The position numbers and the translations under genes are program-made. A stretch of DNA of 64,000 nt from Actinomyces sp. oral taxon 897 (GTDB taxonomy: Bacteria > Actinomycetota > Actinomycetes > Actinomycetales > Actinomycetaceae). The stretch lies in NCBI RefSeq assembly GCF_002999235.1, contig NZ_CP027236.1, positions 3,162,001 to 3,226,000 on the forward strand, in the 5' to 3' direction. How positions within the stretch are numbered: position 1 is the stretch's first letter; every line of letters begins with the position of its first letter. Below the pieces are notes generated by a model. The model ran no database searches. It was not told the DNA's origin and saw only the letters and a list, made by a program, of their open reading frames with translations. Positions 47,601 to 58,590 of the stretch are shown in pieces.

Positions 47601-50600
47601 TCAGGAGGCTGGTCCCACGCACTGGAGGGGCGTGACGCTGCGACGCGAGACGAGTACCCCGCGCCCCGGAACGGTCAGGGCCCGGGGGTCCACCGTCCCG
47701 TGCAGGCTCAGGTGCGAGACCTGGCTCGCGGGTCCGAGCCCCGGCCAGAGGATGACCAGGTCGGCGCGCTCCTTGAGCGTGGCCAGGGCGCCCCGGTAGG
47801 TGCCCACCGCGCCCTGCGTGGTGGCCGAGGCAATGACCTGCCGACCGGCGGCCAGGGCGGCCTCCACCTGCGCCACGACCTGGGGTGGAGCGAGGTCGAG
47901 GTCGTCGACGACCAGCGGCTGGTCCGGCCCGTCCGGTGCTGGGTGCTGCGGGCCTGGTGCGCCTAGCCCCGGGGCCTGTGGGGCCGGTGTGCCTTGGGGG
48001 GCCGGTTCGTCCGGCCCCGGGGGCTGCGGGCCTGGTGCGCCTAGCCCCGGGGGCTGTGGGTGCGGTGCGCTTTGTGGGTCCGCTGGCGCGGGCGTGGCGG
48101 GCGCTCTCTGGTCGGTGGACACTGTCTGGCCAGCGGGCGGCTCACGGTCCGGCGGGTCCGGCTGCTCCGCCTCGGTCGTTCCCGCCACTGCCTCGGTCGT
48201 TCCCGCCACTGCCCCGGCTGCCCCCGCCGTCGTTCCGGTCGTTTCCGCCGTCGTTCCCGTGGGCAGGGGAGCCGGTGCAGGGGCGCTGCTCCCGGGCGCA
48301 GCCGCCTCCGCGCCCGTCCGCGGCCCCGCTGAAGGAGGAACGGCACCCGGGCAGGACCCCGCTCCAGCGGGCTCCGGACGGGACGGCTCCCGGGCGCAGG
48401 CCAGCGCCCGTCGCAGGGCCTCCACGCAGCTGGTGCGTCCCGAGCCGGGCGGGCCGACTACCAGGACGCTGCCGCAGGGCGGCTCCAGGGGGCTGGCCGA
48501 GTCCCCGCCCAGGGCCCAGGTCCCGGCCGGTACCTGCCCGGGGGTGACCAGGCGCGGCAGGGCCCTGAGCGTGTGGGGCACGGGCCTGCCCGGCCTCGTG
48601 TCCCCGCCCCGGACCCGGACGCGGGCTCCGCCGCGGTCGGGCAGCAGCACCTGGCAGGCCACGGCGCCACCAGGCTCCAGGACCACGCCCCGCCCGGGGG
48701 TGCGGCCGGTGACGGTTCCCCGGGGCAGCCCGGCCAGGGCCGCCTGGGCGGGGTCGCTGGCCCCCAGCACCAGCCGTGTGCGTATCGGGGCGGCCCACCG
48801 GGCGCTCGCCGCCTGGATCGCCGCGGTCACCACCAGGCCGGTGCCCGTGGCCGGGGCGGTGCGTACCACCTGCTCCAGGAGCGCCTGCCCCTCGCCGACG
48901 CCTAGGGCCTCGTCCACCGCCGTCATGAGCGTCTCGACGTCGTCCAGGCGCAGGACCGAGCCGCGCAGCTGCCCCGCGGCGGCCAGGGACCACAGGCGTG
49001 CCAGGCGGCGTGGGTCCTCGGTGCCCACCACCGTGCCCACCCCCACCTCGCCCTCCGACAGCCCCCGGGCGCTGCTCGGCCTGCCGCACAGGTGGACGTC
49101 CCACCCCCTGTCAAGCGCCCCCTGGCAGGCGCAGTCCGCCGCCGTCGTCCCCCCGGAGCCCGGTGGGGCGATGACGAGCAGGGGCACGGCCGGGTCCCAG
49201 GACCAGGAGCCCAGGCACTGGCGCTCGGGCAGGTCGGTCACCACCAGGGGCACGCCGCTGCCCGACCCCGGGGCGTGGTCCGTGCCCGCTGTGCCGGTCC
49301 TGCCCTCCGGCTGTCCCCCGGTGCTCGTGGCCGCCTCCGTACCGGCTGAGGCGGGCAAGGCGGCTGTGCCCGAGGAGAGCGGGGTGTCAGCCCTACCCGA
49401 GGTGCCACTCCTGCTGGGAGCACCGGGGGTGCCGGTCCTGCCCGGGGCGCTGGGCGCGCTAGTCCTGCCTGGGGAGACCGGGGCGCCAGCAGACGCCTGC
49501 CGTCTGGGGGCCTCGTCCTGCGTGTCGGGGCGGAGCACCCGGCTGAGCTCAGCGCGCCCCAGGTGGGTGGGCAGGGGCTCCGCCCACGGCCGCCACGGCG
49601 CCGACCAGCCGCTGGCCGCCTCACGGACCTGGGCGACGACGCCGGCCACCTGCTCCTCGGTGCCGCACCAGGGAGCCTGGAGGACCTCGGAGTCCCGGTC
49701 GGCCTGCCCGCCGTCCCCACCGCCCTGCCCCGCCCCGGCCACGATCACCCGCCCGGGGTGACGGGGCAGGTGCGCGGCGCCGTCGTGCCCCAGCACCTCA
49801 CGCGAGTCGGCGGTGTCCAGGACCTTCAGGCAGACCCGCAGGGAGGTGTTGGCGCGGATGGCGGGGGAGACCACCCCGCCAGGGCGCTGGGTGGCCAGGA
49901 CCAGGTGGATGCCCAGGCTCCGGCCCTGCGCGGCCACCCGGACCAGGGTGTCCAGGACGTCGGGGTGCTCGCAGGCCAGGGTGGCGAACTCGTCCACGAC
50001 CACCAGGAGCCGGGGCAGGACGGTCCCCGCCGGCAGGCGCGTGACGTCCTTGGCCCCGGCCCGGGTCAGGATCCGCTCGCGTCGGCGCACCTCCGCCTCC
50101 AGGGAGGACAGGGCCCGGGCGGTGTCCGCCGGGTCCAGGTCGGTGAGGACCCCGGCGGTGTGCGGCAGGCCGCGCAGCGGGGTGAAGGCGCTCCCGCCCT
50201 TGTAGTCCACCAGGACCAGGCTGAGCAGGTCCGGTGGGACCGTGCAGGCCAGCTGGAGTAGCCAGGCGGTCAGGAGCTCGGACTTGCCCGACCCGGTGGT
50301 CCCCGCCAGGAGCGCGTGCGGGCCGTCCAGGGCCAGGTCCGCGCTCAGGGGCCCGCCCGCCCCCACGCCCAGGACGGCGGACAGGCGGCCTCCGCCCGCC
50401 CCCGGGCGCCCCGGCTCCCGCCACCGGGCCGCGATCCGCGCGGCGGTCAGCGGGCACCCGGTCCGGCTCAGACGCACCAGCGCGGGGGCGCCCTGCCCCA
50501 GGTCCTCCTCCTGGTCCGGGCAGGTGCCCAGGCAGCCGAGCACGGCCTCCCACCAGCGGTCGGTGAGGACCTGCCCGCCCCAGGCCCGGGGCGTCGGGGC

Positions 50601-51758
50601 GCCGCGGACGGTCAGGGCGCTGGCGGGGACGGGGCAGTCGGCCGCCGCGGTCACCCGGGCGCTCAGGAGCGCCCCGCCCTCCTGCCAGGAGAGCCGGGCG
50701 GTGTCACCGCGGGGGGTCACCTCGACACCTCGGGCCAGGAGCTGGGCCACCCACCAGCGCAGGCTCGTGCGCGCCCCCGGCCCGGTCAGGGCCAGGTGGT
50801 CGCCGTCCTCCACGGTGAGCAGGTGACGACGTCGGCGTGTGGCCAGCCAGGCGCCCATGACCGCCTGACCCCCTGTCAGCCAGGTGCGCCGACGCGGGGC
50901 GGGCTGCCTACCCGGTGGACCGGGGCTGGCAGGAGGCGTCTGCGGGGCCGCTGGCCGGGTCCGGGCGTCGGGCGGGGCCGCCACGGTCCTGGCGGCGACG
51001 GCCAGCAGGAGGGCGGCGGGGTCCGGACGGCGTGACCGCCTCCCCCGCCAGCCGGTCAGCCCCTGGGCCGCCCCCGGCCCGCCCCGGCGCCCGCCGGCCC
51101 GCCTGCCGCGAGGCAGCAGTCGCATGAGCGTCATGAGGACCATGGGCAGGAAGGAGACCGCCCCCAGCACGCTGCGCCCGCCGCCGTGCACCATGAGGAG
51201 CACCGGTCCGGCTATGAACAGGCAGGTGACGCCACCACCCAGGATGGCCCCCAGGCCCGGGCCGCCCGAGGTCGGGACGGGGGCGGCCAGGCTGCTCGGG
51301 CGCCGTCGGAGCTCTACGAGGGTGCTGCCCACCCGTAGGCGTGCCCCGGCCCGGCACGCCCGGGGCCGTGCGGTGAGCCTGCGCCAGCACCGGCGTCGCA
51401 GACGGGTGCCGTTGGTGCTGCCGGCGTCGCAGACCAGGACCCGGTCCCCGCGCACCCGGGTCAGGAGGTGGGCGCGTGAGACCTCGGGGTCGGTGACCAC
51501 CAGGCCCCGGCCGACCGCCCCCGAGCGCGGCACCGGCAGGACCAGGCCGGCGTCGGGCCCGCGCAGGACCGCCAGGTACCACTCGCTGGCCAGCGCCTCC
51601 TGACAGGCGCGGGACGGGGAGCGCGGTGTGCGGTCCAGCTCCCCCTCCAGGGCGTCCGGGGTGCGGAGGCCGTGGGCGCCTCCGGCCCGGCCCCGGTACA
51701 GGTCAGGAAGGGTCTCCGGGGTGCGGGGGCCGTGGGCTGGGGCGGCGGTGGGCGACAT
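47601..51758 (-). CDS. FHA-FtsK/SpoIIIE ATPase, EssC/EccC-like
   Basis: 1,385 residues. An N-terminal FHA phosphopeptide-binding domain (VGRGLVVTDPEVSRAHL, then DAGSTNGTRL, residues about 80-120) precedes two hydrophobic segments (about 165-215), then three P-loop domains. ATPase 1 is intact (GTTGSGKSELL, about 486; Walker B LLVVVDEFATL, about 586). ATPase 2 reads APPGSGGTT and ATPase 3 GPPGSGRTS, both lacking the Walker A Lys. Long Pro/Ala/Thr linkers contain tandem repeats, including one between the P-loop and Walker B-like VVDDLDL of domain 3. This is the layout of type VII secretion motors, but no WXG100, EccB/D/E or mycosin gene is nearby. Confidence 0.85.
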   Translation of the reverse strand: MSPTAAPAHGPRTPETLPDLYRGRAGGAHGLRTPDALEGELDRTPRSPSRACQEALASEWYLAVLRGPDAGLVLPVPRSGAVGRGLVVTDPEVSRAHLLTRVRGDRVLVCDAGSTNGTRLRRRCWRRLTARPRACRAGARLRVGSTLVELRRRPSSLAAPVPTSGGPGLGAILGGGVTCLFIAGPVLLMVHGGGRSVLGAVSFLPMVLMTLMRLLPRGRRAGGRRGGPGAAQGLTGWRGRRSRRPDPAALLLAVAARTVAAPPDARTRPAAPQTPPASPGPPGRQPAPRRRTWLTGGQAVMGAWLATRRRRHLLTVEDGDHLALTGPGARTSLRWWVAQLLARGVEVTPRGDTARLSWQEGGALLSARVTAAADCPVPASALTVRGAPTPRAWGGQVLTDRWWEAVLGCLGTCPDQEEDLGQGAPALVRLSRTGCPLTAARIAARWREPGRPGAGGGRLSAVLGVGAGGPLSADLALDGPHALLAGTTGSGKSELLTAWLLQLACTVPPDLLSLVLVDYKGGSAFTPLRGLPHTAGVLTDLDPADTARALSSLEAEVRRRERILTRAGAKDVTRLPAGTVLPRLLVVVDEFATLACEHPDVLDTLVRVAAQGRSLGIHLVLATQRPGGVVSPAIRANTSLRVCLKVLDTADSREVLGHDGAAHLPRHPGRVIVAGAGQGGGDGGQADRDSEVLQAPWCGTEEQVAGVVAQVREAASGWSAPWRPWAEPLPTHLGRAELSRVLRPDTQDEAPRRQASAGAPVSPGRTSAPSAPGRTGTPGAPSRSGTSGRADTPLSSGTAALPASAGTEAATSTGGQPEGRTGTAGTDHAPGSGSGVPLVVTDLPERQCLGSWSWDPAVPLLVIAPPGSGGTTAADCACQGALDRGWDVHLCGRPSSARGLSEGEVGVGTVVGTEDPRRLARLWSLAAAGQLRGSVLRLDDVETLMTAVDEALGVGEGQALLEQVVRTAPATGTGLVVTAAIQAASARWAAPIRTRLVLGASDPAQAALAGLPRGTVTGRTPGRGVVLEPGGAVACQVLLPDRGGARVRVRGGDTRPGRPVPHTLRALPRLVTPGQVPAGTWALGGDSASPLEPPCGSVLVVGPPGSGRTSCVEALRRALACAREPSRPEPAGAGSCPGAVPPSAGPRTGAEAAAPGSSAPAPAPLPTGTTAETTGTTAGAAGAVAGTTEAVAGTTEAEQPDPPDREPPAGQTVSTDQRAPATPAPADPQSAPHPQPPGLGAPGPQPPGPDEPAPQGTPAPQAPGLGAPGPQHPAPDGPDQPLVVDDLDLAPPQVVAQVEAALAAGRQVIASATTQGAVGTYRGALATLKERADLVILWPGLGPASQVSHLSLHGTVDPRALTVPGRGVLVSRRSVTPLQCVGPAS

Positions 51759-51910
51759 GCCACCCAGGGTGGGATGGTCGGTGCCGGCGGCGCGATCGCC
51801 CGGACCGGGCCTGTGGAGAACCCGGCCGACCCCCTCACCTGTGTGCTGAGTGAGGCCGCATAATCACGCGGATCTGGTGTGTCAAACGATTGCGTGGCAC
51901 AGTGGTGGGC

Positions 51911-52774
51911 ATGTGCGGTCGCTACGGATCCTGGAGCGCGGGCCCCGTCCTGGCAGAGGCCTTCGGTGCCAGCCCGGCGCCCGAGTGCGACGCCCTGCCC
52001 CCGTCCTGGAACCTGGCGCCCGGCAGTGACGTGAGGGTCGTCGTCGAGCGCGCCGCTGCCGGGGCGCCCGGCCGGACCCGCCGTGAGCTGCGCGCGGCCC
52101 GCTGGGGGCTCCTGCCGTCCTGGGCCAAGGACCCCCGTCGGGGTGCGCGGGCCTTTAACGCGCGCAGCGAGACCGCCGCCTCCCGACCCACCTTCCGGGA
52201 GGCCATGCGCTCCTTCCGCATTGTGCTGCCCGCCGACTGCTACTACGAGTGGCTGGCCGACGGCGCGCGCAAGCGTCCCTTTGCGGTCAGCGCGGCCGAC
52301 GGCGGCCCCCTGGCCCTGGCGGGGCTGGCCTCCTGGTGGCGGGTGCCTGTCGCGGGCCCGGGTGGTGCGGGTGGGCCCAGTGGGCTGGGTGGCTCCGGCC
52401 GGGCTGCCAGGGGCCGGGCCACGACGTCGGGCAGCCCGGGAGACGTCGGTGTGCCTTCGGCCGGTGTGCGGCCCGGTGCGGCGCTCCACCGGCATGACGG
52501 TGCCCTCTGGCTCCTGACCTGCACCGTCCTGACCCGGCAGGCCGGTGAGGACCTGGCCTGGCTCCACCACCGTGAGCCGGTCGTCTTGGACCGCCGGGAG
52601 GTGGCGGCCTGGCTGGACCCCGATATGCGCGACGGCGCGGCAGCCGCCCGGCTGCTGGGCGCCCCGCACCCGGAGCTGGTCTGGCACGAGGTCGGCCCGG
52701 AGGTGGGCTCCACCCGCTCTGAGGGTCCCCAGCTGGCGGCCCCGCTGGCACCGGGCGGGCCCGTTACGTCCTGA
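51911..52774 (+). CDS. SRAP-domain protein (YedK/HMCES family)
   Basis: Forms a covalent bond with abasic sites in single-stranded DNA, shielding them during replication. The start is fixed by MCGRYGSW: Met removal exposes the catalytic Cys2. Other family residues are visible in FNARSETAASRPTFRE and DCYYEW, and the usual His region appears as LHHREPVVL. 287 aa, longer than usual because of a Gly/Ser/Arg-rich loop of about 45 residues (around 152-197). A possible -10 (CATAAT, 51859-51864) lies upstream. Divergent from the EssC-like gene; a SOS-type role is family knowledge only. Confidence 0.93.
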   Translation: MCGRYGSWSAGPVLAEAFGASPAPECDALPPSWNLAPGSDVRVVVERAAAGAPGRTRRELRAARWGLLPSWAKDPRRGARAFNARSETAASRPTFREAMRSFRIVLPADCYYEWLADGARKRPFAVSAADGGPLALAGLASWWRVPVAGPGGAGGPSGLGGSGRAARGRATTSGSPGDVGVPSAGVRPGAALHRHDGALWLLTCTVLTRQAGEDLAWLHHREPVVLDRREVAAWLDPDMRDGAAAARLLGAPHPELVWHEVGPEVGSTRSEGPQLAAPLAPGGPVTS

Positions 52775-52839
52775 CACCACTGACTTCCGCGAGAACGTAC
52801 GTCCCGACCGCCTCGACCTGGGCCTCCTCAGCCAGGGCC

Positions 52840-52991
52840 CGGTGACCCCGCGCGTACACCCCACTTGCCCCACCCCCACAGGTTGCACGCCTTCGACGCC
52901 GGATTAGCCCCGCGCGTGCGGCCACTTGAGAGGGCGTGCACCAGCGGCGGGTCCTCGGCCAGCAGATTATCCCCGCGCGTGCGGCCACGTG
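52840..52991 (-). repeat. CRISPR-like degenerate repeat cluster (type I-E-like)
   Basis: Three roughly 28-bp units at 52840-52867, 52901-52928 and 52964-52991, separated by 33 and 35 bp. Units 2 and 3 share TTA(G/T)CCCCGCGCGTGCGGCCAC (one mismatch); unit 1 is more diverged. On the minus strand CCGCACGCGCGGGGATAATC resembles the 3' part of actinobacterial type I-E repeats, but the outer stem bases are mismatched. The first and following spacers share an 18-bp word, which argues against a normal array. No cas gene is in the window. Confidence 0.3.
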
Positions 52992-53072
52992 CCTCACCCC
53001 CACAGGTTGCACCGCCGTCGGCGAGCTCCGGGGCCTCCTCCACCTGCTTTCCCACCCCGCGGGTTGCACGAG

Positions 53073-53242
53073 TTCTTGCAGATCTCACTACGTTCGCCAG
53101 CCTCGTGCGCGACCCCGGGATATCCGTCGGCGGCCGCCCCGCGCCCCGTAGGTGGCCAGTTCCCTGCACGACCCCGGGATATTTGCATAATCCCGTCAGG
53201 TCGGCGAGCCCCTCCTGCAGAAACTTGTGAGATCTGCAAGAA
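53073..53242. repeat. 16-bp inverted repeat pair
   Basis: TTCTTGCAGATCTCAC (53073-53088) is exactly complemented by GTGAGATCTGCAAGAA (53227-53242), 138 bp apart, enclosing the two CGACCCCGGGATAT copies. Confidence 0.75.
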
Positions 53243-53266
53243 GCTGGTGCGCTCCACGGACCAGAC

Positions 53267-55871
<2,605 letters not shown>

Positions 55872-55941
55872 GCCCCCGGTGCCTGGCCGGTGCTGGCGGG
55901 TTAGCCGGTACCGGTAGGGCAGGGCTGGCCGGTACGGTGGG

Positions 55942-55960
55942 CAGGGCCGGGCCCTGGCGG
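55942..55960. terminator. Possible terminator between ligA and DUF2993 gene
   Basis: CAGGGCCGGGCCCTG-type short inverted repeat in a 268-bp convergent gap rich in GCGGCCGCCCT words. Weak evidence. Confidence 0.25.
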
Positions 55961-56139
55961 CCGCCCTGCCGCGGCCGCCCTCGCCTGGAGGTCGGGCCCT
56001 GCTGGTGGAGCCCCTGCTTACTGTGGCGGGTGGGGGCGGCTCCTGGAGACAGGCGTCGGTGGTGGTATGGCCCAGCGCCTGACCAGCGGGGACTGGCAAC
56101 CAGCCCCGCGCACCGGTGGGGTCCACCCCACCGGCGCGC

Positions 56140-57987
56140 CTAGGAGCTGAGTGACACGTCCTGGCCGCTCACGGTGACCCGCAGGCCGGCGTCGGTCACC
56201 GTGGCCGAGGTGAAGCGCAGCCCCGGTGGGAGCGAGTCGCTGCCTATGGTGGCGCTGGTCTGGGACATGCCGAGCCACTCCATGGTCGTCTTGCCCATAA
56301 AGCTGCCCTCAAGGGGGAGGGGGACGCCGCGTAGGGAGGCCTGGGTGACGGTGACCGTCAGCGCCCCGTCCGGGGTGACGGAGGGCTCCAGGGTCAGGGT
56401 GACGTCCCAGGCCAGGACGTGGCCGGTGGCGGTCATGGTCCCGGGACTGGAGGCTGTCCCCACCGTGCCCGCCGTAATGTCGGCCTTGGGGAAGTCGGTC
56501 CTGGTGCGTGCCAGGCGCCCGACCTCGTCCCAGGACAGCGTGCCCTCCACGCTCAGCCTCCTGGCGGGGTAGGGGGAGTCGAGGGCCAGCCCGGTGGCGC
56601 GGGCGTCCACCTGGTTCAGGGTCATTGTGCCCGTGCCGTCCGGGGTCTTGGTGGGCAGGGTGACGCTGCTGGCCTGGATGCCTACGGTGCGCAGTCTGCT
56701 GGAGAGGACCTGTGGGAGCAGCAGTCCCTCGGTGGTGATCGTGGCGTCGCCCGGAAGCCAGGGAAGGGCCTGGTGGGCGACGCGGTCCAGGGAGCTGCGC
56801 ACGTAGAGCTCCGCCCCGGTCAGGCCGGCGGCGGCCAGGAGCGCCAGGACGACCAGGGTGATCAGGCTCCGCCTGAGGAGCCGACGCCTGCGTGCAGGGC
56901 GTGGGGCGTATACGGGGGGCCCGTCGTCCTCCTCGTCCGGCTGCGCGGGTGCGCGCCGGGGGAGGATGGTGGGAGGGGGCGTGTCGGGGTCCTGGTGGTC
57001 CGCGGCCGGGGTCGGCAGGGTGGTGGTGTCCTGCGTGGGTCGGGTGGGGACCTGGAGGACGCTGGTCGCCAGGTCGGCGCGTGGGGTCGAGGTCCTCAGG
57101 ACGGTGGTGTGCGTCTCGGCAGGTGGGGTCGGGAGGGAGGGCGCGTCGGGCTCCTGGGGCTCTGGGACGGGTTCCTGCACGGGCGGCTCGGCGGGATCCG
57201 CCGGGGGGGCGGGTTCCCGGGAGGGCGACGGCTGAGGGACTGCCAGGGTGCGGGGGCCCGGGGTGGGGTCCTGGGGTGGGACGGCGGGTGCCGCGGCGGG
57301 GTCGGTGGCGGGTGCCGCGAGCTCCTGGGAGGCCGTGGGCTCCCGGGGGGTGTCCGAGGGGGAGGCAGCCATGGGTGCGGCAGCCGTCTCGCCGACGGCC
57401 TCCTGCCCCGTGGCCGGGCTCGCCGCGACGTCGGTCGGGGAAGGCCCCTCGGGCCCGGGGGTGTCACGCTGCCCCGTGCCCAGGTCGTCGGCCCCGGCGG
57501 CATTCGAGGGGACGCTGGCCAGGGCCTGCTGACGGCCCCGGCCGGGAGCCTGGGCGGGCTCCTGGGGCGCGACATCCTGGGGGGTGGGTCGGGGGGTGCC
57601 GGTGTGCACAGCCTGGGTGTCGGCGGCGACCACCTGGGGGGCGGGCTGGGGACTGGGTGCGGACCGGGGGGTGCCGGGGGCGGGTGCCTGGGTGGGCTCC
57701 TCGGGGTACAGCGGGACCGCCATAATGCCCCGGGGCGCGAAGGACGGCGGGGCGGGCGGGTCGGGTAGTGGCTGCGAGACCTGGGGATCCGGCGTGCGGT
57801 CCCGGGCGTCGGCGACGGGCGCCCCGGCGGGCGGCTGCGAGGCTGACGCACTACCCTCAGGAGAGGTGGGCGGGGTCGGGGAGGGCCCCTGGGAAGGGGA
57901 GGATGGCGTCCCGTGGGCCACGTGGTCCCTGGGAGTGCGCCGGAGAAGGCGGCCAAGCACTGTCATTACTGCCTCTGCATCTGCCAT
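56140..57987 (-). CDS. Proline-rich single-pass membrane protein with DUF2993 domain
   Basis: 615 residues. The first 360 or so are Pro/Ala/Thr-rich and likely disordered in the cytoplasm. A basic stretch (RPARRRRLLRRS) and one transmembrane helix (LITLVVLALLAAAGLTGAEL, about 370-390) follow, then an external DUF2993 domain (about 225 residues: LLLPQVLSSRLRTVGIQASS, LSWDEVGRLARTR, PLPLEGSFMG). DUF2993 is an LmeA-like family; in mycobacteria LmeA supports lipomannan elongation, but whether this one does is unknown. ATG 57987 and ATG 57966 are both possible. Convergent with ligA. Confidence 0.78.
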   Translation of the reverse strand: MADAEAVMTVLGRLLRRTPRDHVAHGTPSSPSQGPSPTPPTSPEGSASASQPPAGAPVADARDRTPDPQVSQPLPDPPAPPSFAPRGIMAVPLYPEEPTQAPAPGTPRSAPSPQPAPQVVAADTQAVHTGTPRPTPQDVAPQEPAQAPGRGRQQALASVPSNAAGADDLGTGQRDTPGPEGPSPTDVAASPATGQEAVGETAAAPMAASPSDTPREPTASQELAAPATDPAAAPAVPPQDPTPGPRTLAVPQPSPSREPAPPADPAEPPVQEPVPEPQEPDAPSLPTPPAETHTTVLRTSTPRADLATSVLQVPTRPTQDTTTLPTPAADHQDPDTPPPTILPRRAPAQPDEEDDGPPVYAPRPARRRRLLRRSLITLVVLALLAAAGLTGAELYVRSSLDRVAHQALPWLPGDATITTEGLLLPQVLSSRLRTVGIQASSVTLPTKTPDGTGTMTLNQVDARATGLALDSPYPARRLSVEGTLSWDEVGRLARTRTDFPKADITAGTVGTASSPGTMTATGHVLAWDVTLTLEPSVTPDGALTVTVTQASLRGVPLPLEGSFMGKTTMEWLGMSQTSATIGSDSLPPGLRFTSATVTDAGLRVTVSGQDVSLSS

Positions 57988-58125
57988 GGTCCTGACCCGC
58001 CCTATCCTACGGGGCAGGGCGGCGCCAACGGTGTGTTCGTGGTCATCTTTGCGCGATTCAGGACGGAACCAGCTCGCCGTGAGGACGAGGACTATTCACG
58101 CCTTGGCGGCAGGGGCGTCCAGGTT

Positions 58126-58256
58126 TGTCGCAATCTGAGGATCAGAGCTGACCCCACCCCGCCCCACCGTTTGTACACTTTATGTCCGTGCAGGTCAGGA
58201 GCCTGGGTCCTGACGTGGACGAGGGTGGCCCTCGTTCTGATCCTCAGATTGCGACA
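58126..58256. repeat. MITE-like element with 21-bp terminal inverted repeats
   Basis: Arms at 58126-58146 and 58236-58256 match perfectly over 21 bp (core CGCAATCTGAGGATCAG) and enclose 89 bp with an internal GTCAGGA/TCCTGAC hairpin (58194-58214). The element is 131 bp, has no coding capacity and is less GC-rich than its flanks. No clear target-site duplication is seen. Confidence 0.5.
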
Positions 58257-58578
58257 GAACCGGGATCCGGGACAATGGACGACACGCACATAGGTGATTG
58301 ATTATGTGAAACATCGTATGATTATCTGTAAATCCGTCTCATAGTCATGGATGGTGCGTGCGCTGCTGGTCTTGGATGGTGCCCGGGTCACCGGGCGCGG
58401 TGCCGGCCTTGGACGCAGCCTCCCCGGTGCGGTCGGACGCCGTGGTAGGTGTGCGGTAGGCGTCAGGGGGGCCTGGAGCTCGGGCCGGAGTGCCCCGGGC
58501 GGGGCGGGCCCGGGCGTGCGGGCTGGAGAGGCCCTGCAACTCGATGACAGGATCTAGTGGCACCAGCAGGCGGACCCG

Positions 58579-58584
58579 TAGGCT
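58579..58584 (+). promoter_or_regulatory. -10 box for leaderless nitrobindin-like gene
   Basis: TAGGCT followed by six bases (GGGCCT) and ATG 58591. Confidence 0.5.
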
Positions 58585-58590
58585 GGGCCT

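Larger units (their letters stand above)
57988..58590. other. Intergenic region with AT-rich pocket
   Basis: About 600 bp between divergent genes. It holds the MITE-like inverted repeat (58126-58256), an AT-rich pocket at about 58272-58350 with CACATA/TATGTG arms around GGTGATTGAT, and then ordinary GC-rich sequence to the leaderless start at 58591. No convincing gene. Confidence 0.6.
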
